From positions 7,442,501 through 7,506,500 of the forward strand of contig OX419761.1 in NCBI GenBank assembly GCA_948567375.1: 64,000 bases of DNA, given 5' to 3'. This stretch comes from Lunularia cruciata. Lineage: Eukaryota > Streptophyta > Marchantiopsida > Lunulariales > Lunulariaceae. This document shows, piece after piece, positions 56,420 to 64,000 of the stretch; the stretch's first letter is position 1; the number at the start of each line of letters is the position of its first letter. The notes under the pieces were generated by a model. That model was not told the origin of the DNA. It was given only the letters and a program-made list of their open reading frames with translations, and did no database searches. The position numbers and the translations under genes are program-made.

Positions 56420-56815
56420 CAAGATAAAGGTGATCTATTTGGACACATAATCACCAAGATATTAGCCCCAAAATGCGTATAGCCAAATTTTCTTGTGAAG
56501 AAGACTCTTCAAAGTAGGATCCTTTGGGTAGAAGACTTCTTTGGTGGTTAGGCAATCACTATCCTCATGTGAGAAATCTTTGTTGAATACCAACTGTCCT
56601 TGGTGACAATTCTTCCTCAAGGTGTTTGAGGTCAAAGGTCTTGGGGACCCTCCCCTTTATACCTTGGCATACATAAGAATGAAGCTGAATAATACCCAAC
56701 TTAGAGGTTTCTTACCTAAACATAACAATATGCTTCTTTATCTTTAACAAAATGTCAAAATATGGAACAAAATTGCACTTTCTAGAAAAGGCGGTGCACC
56801 AAAGTGAGCAATTGT
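56420..56815 (+). repeat. Direct repeat, left copy
   Basis: Aligns along its length with 58700-59125: GTAGGATCCTTTG, GGACTTCTTTG or GAAGACTTCTTTG, CAACTGTCC or CAGCTGTCC, AAACATAA-AATATGCTTCTTTAT, GTGCACCA. The two copies are 2.3 kb apart in the same orientation and are strongly diverged. They could be LTRs of a small, coding-free element (TRIM or LARD type) or a segmental repeat. Confidence 0.7.
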
Positions 56816-57975
56816 CTTACTATTAATTTAGAATTTATTTGTAGTGAAGGTGACTGTTAATTTTCTTTTTTCTTTTAAGGTGCTATAGGAGGTGACACTA
56901 CACTCTTTAGTGAGTACTTCCAACCCAACAGTTAAATAAGAAATATCAAATAAAATGTGGCATGGTGACACTTCTGTTCATTTCTAGCCGATTTTGGCCT
57001 ATATCCTTGAGGTAACAATCTTTTCCCAATAGGTTTACTACTAGTACATTGACATTGGGCTATCTTAGATCTACTTTTAGTAAAAGAAATTATCTTAATA
57101 GTTAGGGATTATAGATGTTGGGGTATTAAGGCTTCAAAGAGCTAACTTAAAATCTGATGTTGATTCTTGTAATAAATTATCATCAAAAAGAGTAAAGAAT
57201 TCCCAATTAATCACAAATTTCACATGGGAGGAATATATGGAGCTTCATGCTCTATTTGTGTTCTCCTCAATCAAAACAATTCAGTCAAACTTTTCAAGTA
57301 CCTAGCTTAGTTCTTATTCAAACTTTAGCTTCTAGAAATAATTTCATACATATTAGTAGGTATAGTTATTGTGAATTCTCATCAGAATTTAAGAGAATTA
57401 TTTTCTACCAATTTGATGAAATAAATATGTAGAATGTTAATGAAACTTCTTTCTTAAAGAAGACAACTTCATTGGCATTTCAAAAATATCTTCTTAAAAT
57501 TTGATGAAAATATATGTATAGAGTGTTTTGAAAATCTCCCTCTTTAAAGAGAAGAGAGCTCATTTAATATTAAAAGTTATGTTTAACCTTGTTATATTAT
57601 TGCTTGCTAATTTTCTGATTGAATGGGGCAAAATAAATCTTCATGAAATCTCATATTCTTGTATTTGGACATGGTTCAAAAGCATTGAGTGTTCTTGATG
57701 TGATAACCAAGTATCTATATACTCAAAATAAAAATAGTAAGAATAGATTGTTTCCTTGAGTATGCAAGTTGGAATTGGCTAGAAGAGAATGGAAATGTCA
57801 CTATGTCACACAGTTCATTTATTATTTCCTATTTAACCTCTTGGCAAGAACTATTCCAAAAAGAGTGTAGTGTTACACTTTGCACTACAAAAAGAAGAAA
57901 ATTGACTATCACTTTCACTACAAGTAGATTCTAAATTTATCCTAACGGCGATGGCTCAATTTGCACTGAAGGTCA
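56790..57975. mobile_element. Inverted-repeat element with ~240-bp arms
   Basis: The left arm (about 56790-57030) and the right arm (about 57735-57975, reverse complement) align imperfectly over their length. Shared stretches include AATTTAGAAT, TTGTAGTGAA, TCAATTTTCTT or TTAATTTTCTT, ACACTACACTCTT, GTTAAATA, TTCTAGCC and AACAATCT. The centre (57030-57735) has no coding potential. This is the form of a foldback or MITE-like non-autonomous DNA transposon. Exact termini and target duplication were not resolved. Confidence 0.62.
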
Positions 57976-58699
57976 CTACATGCCAAAGGCTACTCACCTC
58001 CTAAAAAGGCATGACTCCAAAAGAGTTTTTGTATTGGTTGATTGACTTTGGTATTGTCAATACTCTAGGTTCCGTAGAACATTCCATACATTGTCTTGCT
58101 TCTTTGGAACCACAAGAATCAAACATCCCAAACAGGTGCAAATGTCCTCCTACACTCAATAGTGTGTGTTCCTACTTAGAGGTTCTCACCATTACTCAAC
58201 AAGATCATCCAATCAATACTCAATGTAGACAAAAGGCAATAGAGAGTTTAGAAGTCCACTTTGCTAATTTTCTTGACTACCAAAAAGTGAACCTTAAAAA
58301 AATTAGGCCAAAGCTTTATATAAATTTTCCTTATTCTCACTAAAGAGATCCACTATATACAAGAAATCTTCTATGTACATCTCTATATACTCTATTTCTA
58401 ATCCTATCTACTTATCTTATCTTATCTTATGTAATGTGGATAAATTAGGCTTCTTCTGTATGCCACGGAAGGTATAAGATTTTCCCTTGTAAAATTTTAT
58501 GCCTTATAACATTGTGCGCCTTCTTGCTTATGACCTTTGAGGTCTTTACAACTACAAAAGTCTTCTTCCCCAAAGATTTTTCTTGCCAAAGGGCCTCCTT
58601 TTAGAAGGTACTTACCACTATAAAGGCCTTCTTCCCTTAAGGTCTTCCTTGCAAAAACTTTCTTTCTCAAAGGCCTAATTTTTTTGTTTATTGAAAGCC
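57976..58699. other. Unassigned, one 110-codon frame
   Basis: A plus-strand frame at 58011-58343 (MTPKEFLYWLIDFGIVNTLG) shows no domain I recognise and is probably chance. A (CTTAT)n run lies at about 58410-58435. At 58550-58680 there are degenerate AAAGGYCTTCTTCC units like those at 35905-36012. Confidence 0.4.
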
Positions 58700-59125
58700 T
58701 TGAAAAGAGATAAAGATTGCTTCATTTGGAAACATAACCATGAAGGTATCATTCCAAACTTATGAGCCCCATTATTCACACAACAAAATTCTTTTGAGAA
58801 GAGTACTCCTCGGAGTAGGATCCTTTGAGGAGAGGACTTCTTTGTGTGATTGGACGGTCACTATACTCACTTGAAAACTCTTTATTGGGTGCCAGCTGTC
58901 CGTGGTGGTAATTCTTTATCCGTGGTGGTAAGTCTTTGGGGCCGAAGGTCTTCAGGGTTATTCCTGTTCTTACCTTAGCATATACAAGGACGAAGTAGAA
59001 TAATACTCAATTCAGATATTTCTAGCCTAAACATAATAATATGCTTCTTTATCGTTAACATAGAAAAATAGAAAAACTTGCACTTTTGAGAAAAAGGTAA
59101 AGGCTGTGCACCACATTCACCTATA
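58700..59125 (+). repeat. Direct repeat, right copy
   Basis: Partner of 56420-56815. It contains a small internal duplication (CCGTGGTGGTAATTCTTTAT with CCGTGGTGGTAAGTCTTTGG) at about 58898-58940, absent from the left copy. Confidence 0.7.
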
Positions 59126-59444
59126 ATCATAGAGTATATTTTAGATGCATGCATACGGACAAAAGTGTATGAGAGCATGTAAACGATAATCTTTCAATTT
59201 TCTATTGTGATGTCTATTGTGAGTATTCAAGTGGTTTTGCAATAACTTATACATTCACTAATAATTAATAATCAAGAGTAAATTACCAATTCAAGCAAGA
59301 TTTGGTATTCCCTAGTACCTCATAATTTATAGTGACTTATCAAGTCAAGCAAGAGTTTACCAATATGTATATTACCTTTAGAATATTGAACATCTCTAGC
59401 AATGGCTTTGGTTCTCTTATGATTTCAAGCACCAATTTCTTATG

Positions 59445-59500
<56 letters not shown>

Positions 59501-59832
59501 TAGTTAATTAATTTAGATGATCTCTTTATTTAAAGTAAAAATACCTCTCAATATTAGTAAATGTTCATATATCTCATAAAATTAAAATTAAGATGAAGAT
59601 ATATTGTGTCTGAAGCTAAATGGTAAAAACCATTTACTCCAATTTTGTATAATTTCCTCTTATAAATGATTGACAACCGGCGGGTTGTCCACTGTTATTA
59701 ACCTCTGTGGATAATTAACATCATCGTTTCAATATCAAGAATACTAGATATAATCTTTACATGAGGTATCTAATTGTCTTTTTACATAATTCTTCTCAAG
59801 TTCTTTACATAAATAATCTATATCTCCGTACC
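59126..59832. other. Peroxidase 3' flank
   Basis: No gene. It contains the AT microsatellite. A canonical AATAAA on the minus strand just after the stop was not found; the polyadenylation site is undetermined. Confidence 0.5.
59447..59499. repeat. (AT)n microsatellite
   Basis: 53 bp of uninterrupted AT dinucleotides, about 330 bp downstream of the peroxidase stop codon. Likely length-polymorphic. Confidence 0.97.
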
Positions 59833-61674
<1,842 letters not shown>

Positions 61675-64000
61675 CGTGGTGATCCTTAGCTTGCATACGT
61701 ATCCTGATTTTACTGGGCAACCACCAATGACATAAAAGTATCAGTTGTATATGTACCATGTTCTCTTTGTAATTGAGATAAAGCGTGTATACTTGCACTG
61801 AGAAAGCTACAAACTGGTTCCATGAAGCAACCCCGAGTGCCTTCGTCTACAGTGGAAGCTTCTAGATATTTGTTGATCATTCTTACAAGAATAATCTGCA
61901 AGCTTCTGCAATAAAATAGAAACTCTGGGTAGAAACTCCTATTACTGATAAGAACACATTTAAAACTCCCGAGATTCAATCGCACAAGAATAGCGGAAAT
62001 GTACAATAATCAACGGGAAATAATACTACTATCACGTACGAATTATATCCAGGGCATGCAGATAAGTTCAAAGAATTGTGAACACTCTGAATCACAGACA
62101 GTCGATTAAGCTGGCAAAGAAGGGTTCCGCATATAACACAAACACTTCATCTCGAGGAAGTTGGGTTCGAATTGCCAGTCTGACGGACCAGAAAATGCTC
62201 ACCGCACCTGCCTGTAAAACCAGAGAAAATTGATATGCCCAACTGCGGGAGTTGTTGTCTCCACCAGATATCTTTCCTGCTGAAGACGAAGAGGGGCCGT
62301 TCTATGCCTGATGATTCCACAGCGAAGTAGGGAGTTTGCAGTGGAATGATGTTCACAAATTCTGCATTGAAAGCATATATATCCCACATAATTATTCCCC
62401 TCAGCCTCCCAGATGCCACGCACTGAAACTACCAAACAACATTTCTGCAGTGCACTCAAATTAATAGTTCGTAAGGCAATCAACTGTGCCTAGTCATGAT
62501 TAGTACAGTAACTAAGTATCTACAACCTTTCTGTAAAGCCTGGATCAAGATGTTCCTTTCTTCAGGTTCTCACGTTGAGCAAGTCTTCCATCAGTTCTGT
62601 TAGATTCTGTACTTCCTGAAGAATGAAGCTCTATTGTAGGGTATACAACAGACCGGTCTAGATCTCGGCGGACAAGCTGCCCACACTAACGAAATTGGCG
62701 GAGGCGATTACTCGTTACGAAATGCCTTAATCTTTGGTTCGTTTAAGGCCGTCCTTTTCTAGCCGCGTTCTTTTCAGCCTCGTACTCCGCATCTTCCCCC
62801 CATGCAGTTGCAGTTTCTTTCTGTCTACTTCATCCGGTAGGTTGTCCTGTTACAACAAATCTAAATTCTGGTGGCTACTTTAAACGGTGACAGTGCCGTT
62901 TCAGACTTCCCAGATGAGTCATTTATGCCAACCAATCTGCCCAGCAATGCGGGCCTTGGGTATACATCGATGTGTGTATTTCTGCAGATGTCAAACAATT
63001 GGCATGTCTCCGAAGCAATCCGCATCACTGTAGATGCCCTTGCCAGTCTCGCCATTCATCTCGAACGCGTTTACTACCATTCTTGTAGTCTAAGATTTTT
63101 GTTTCGCCTATTTTTAATTTTTGTCCAGCTATTCGTTCTCATTTCTTTCTCCCACTTCAACCTTGAGCTGATTTCTGTACACGGCATTCTAGATCTAGGA
63201 CTGATGTTTGTATCCTCTTCTTGAAGTTTCTTCCTTTCTACCCGTGCTAATTAATGTTAGATTACCCCTTTCCAGCCTTCCTGCCTTCTACCTGTGTCTC
63301 CAAGGTTCGGATATAAATTCATGAGTACGCTTCCCGGCCCACAGCTGGAGAGGTCATGGTCACTCCCTTCATGCAAGAAAGAAGTATTGCATCAGTAAAT
63401 AAGGGTGGCAAATTGCTCATGTGTACAGTGACTATGATGGATGTACTAGAACCCGCGTTTCGTTTGATTGCTCATGTATCCTCGTCACTTCAAGAACGGT
63501 CAAACAGCAGTCAAACCTCGCACAAAGCTTGCAAGGCAGGTGAAAATTCTAAACAGTGATGTGAGGACATGACATGAGATATACGTTCCCAACCCCATGA
63601 CTGCTCGAAATCAGCTTATAAATAAAGTTTGAGGTTTGTCTGTTTTCAGATTTACTTAACATTTCTCGAGGTCTCGACTTTAATATATTAGCAGCTACCG
63701 GGTTGTAATATCGGCGAATTAATTATCTTCTCACATTGTCCCGTTGGAATCCACAGCAAATACACGAACCTCTAATCGCGTAATGTGCCGATTTGGAGAG
63801 AGAAAGATCAATGCAGGTGCAATGAGGATCAACAATACGCCCCCATTGTATGAAGCTGGTATCTATAAGGCATAGAAACCGTAGAAGCCAAATCAATTCA
63901 AAAAGGAGCTAACAAATTAGACAGAGGGGCTACCTTGAGCTCGCGGGTTAATGCCAACCCTTTTGGAAGACCCTGTGTATGTAAGATTAATCTACTTCAA
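61675..64000. other. Peroxidase upstream region, no gene recognised
   Basis: About 2.3 kb that includes the presumed peroxidase promoter. No strong TATA box was chosen; AT-rich candidates lie within about 100 bp upstream of the start. Several frames of 60-120 codons occur (for example 62871-63224 plus and 62483-62199 minus) without recognisable domains or shared repeats. A short minus-strand stretch near 62820-62755 (EDAEYEAEKNAARKGR) looks protein-like and might be an exon or a relic. The sequence does not resemble the repeat families elsewhere in the window. Confidence 0.45.

Noticed and set aside
62159-62175. GGTTCGAATT as a possible tRNA T-loop
   Set aside because: No matching acceptor, D-arm or anticodon arm at the right spacing.
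62871-63224. 117-codon frame as a possible gene
   Set aside because: No recognisable domain; the second half is a hydrophobic, Phe/Leu-rich low-complexity reading of T-rich DNA. The region may still hold an unrecognised exon.

Overview
This 64-kb window looks like nuclear DNA of a seed plant with a large, retrotransposon-rich genome. The only ordinary host gene I can defend is a four-exon class III (secretory plant) peroxidase on the minus strand near the right end (59833-61674). Most of the rest is old, nested, mutated Ty3/gypsy LTR retrotransposons. The low gene density and heavy element decay suggest a gymnosperm such as a conifer, but the sequence alone does not prove it.

Layout. 1-19710: one old Tat/Athila-like gypsy element (E1) with unusually long LTRs of about 3.7 kb (family L). 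Its 3' LTR is split by a second family-L LTR in reverse (12261-15879, imperfect 5-bp target duplication) and by a 692-bp solo LTR of another family (family G, 17957-18648). 19980-21660 and 23090-24900: gag and gag-protease remnants of related gypsy elements, with a possible copia-type LTR at 22504-22994. 25342-33339: a structurally complete but dead family-G element (E2) on the minus strand. 33345-35750: decayed coding sequence on the minus strand. 36579-38336: a shortened family-L LTR. 39650-42330: minus-strand gypsy pol remnant (E5). 42373-43064: solo family-G LTR. 43224-53545: a truncated plus-strand family-G element (E3) carrying two insertions: a family-L LTR (43554-47318) inside its 5' LTR and a fairly young chromovirus (E4, 47757-53170) inside its leader. 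53546-59832: mostly non-coding repeats, including an inverted-repeat element of about 1.2 kb and a pair of direct repeats of about 400 bp. 59833-61674: peroxidase. 61675-64000: apparently low-copy DNA without a gene I recognise.

The most unusual feature is inside the family-L LTRs. Upstream of the LTR TATA box (so in U3) lies a long reading frame for an acidic, coiled-coil-rich protein of roughly 700 or more residues. It is recognisable in all five family-L copies and is broken mainly by point stops. Its N-terminal part (called here the HFY domain, after an HFYxGxxLL signature) also appears, strongly diverged, in two loci outside family L (about 34.9-35.3 kb and 55.0-55.96 kb, both minus strand). 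This suggests a real protein family spread among several retroelement lineages. A second notable feature is the E4 chromovirus LTR, which has dense arrays of heat-shock-element modules just upstream of its TATA box.

All retroelement proteins here carry stops, frameshifts or substituted catalytic residues, so none is likely to be autonomous. Coordinates of decayed coding regions are approximate; LTR ends, the primer-binding sites and the peroxidase exons are read to the base.
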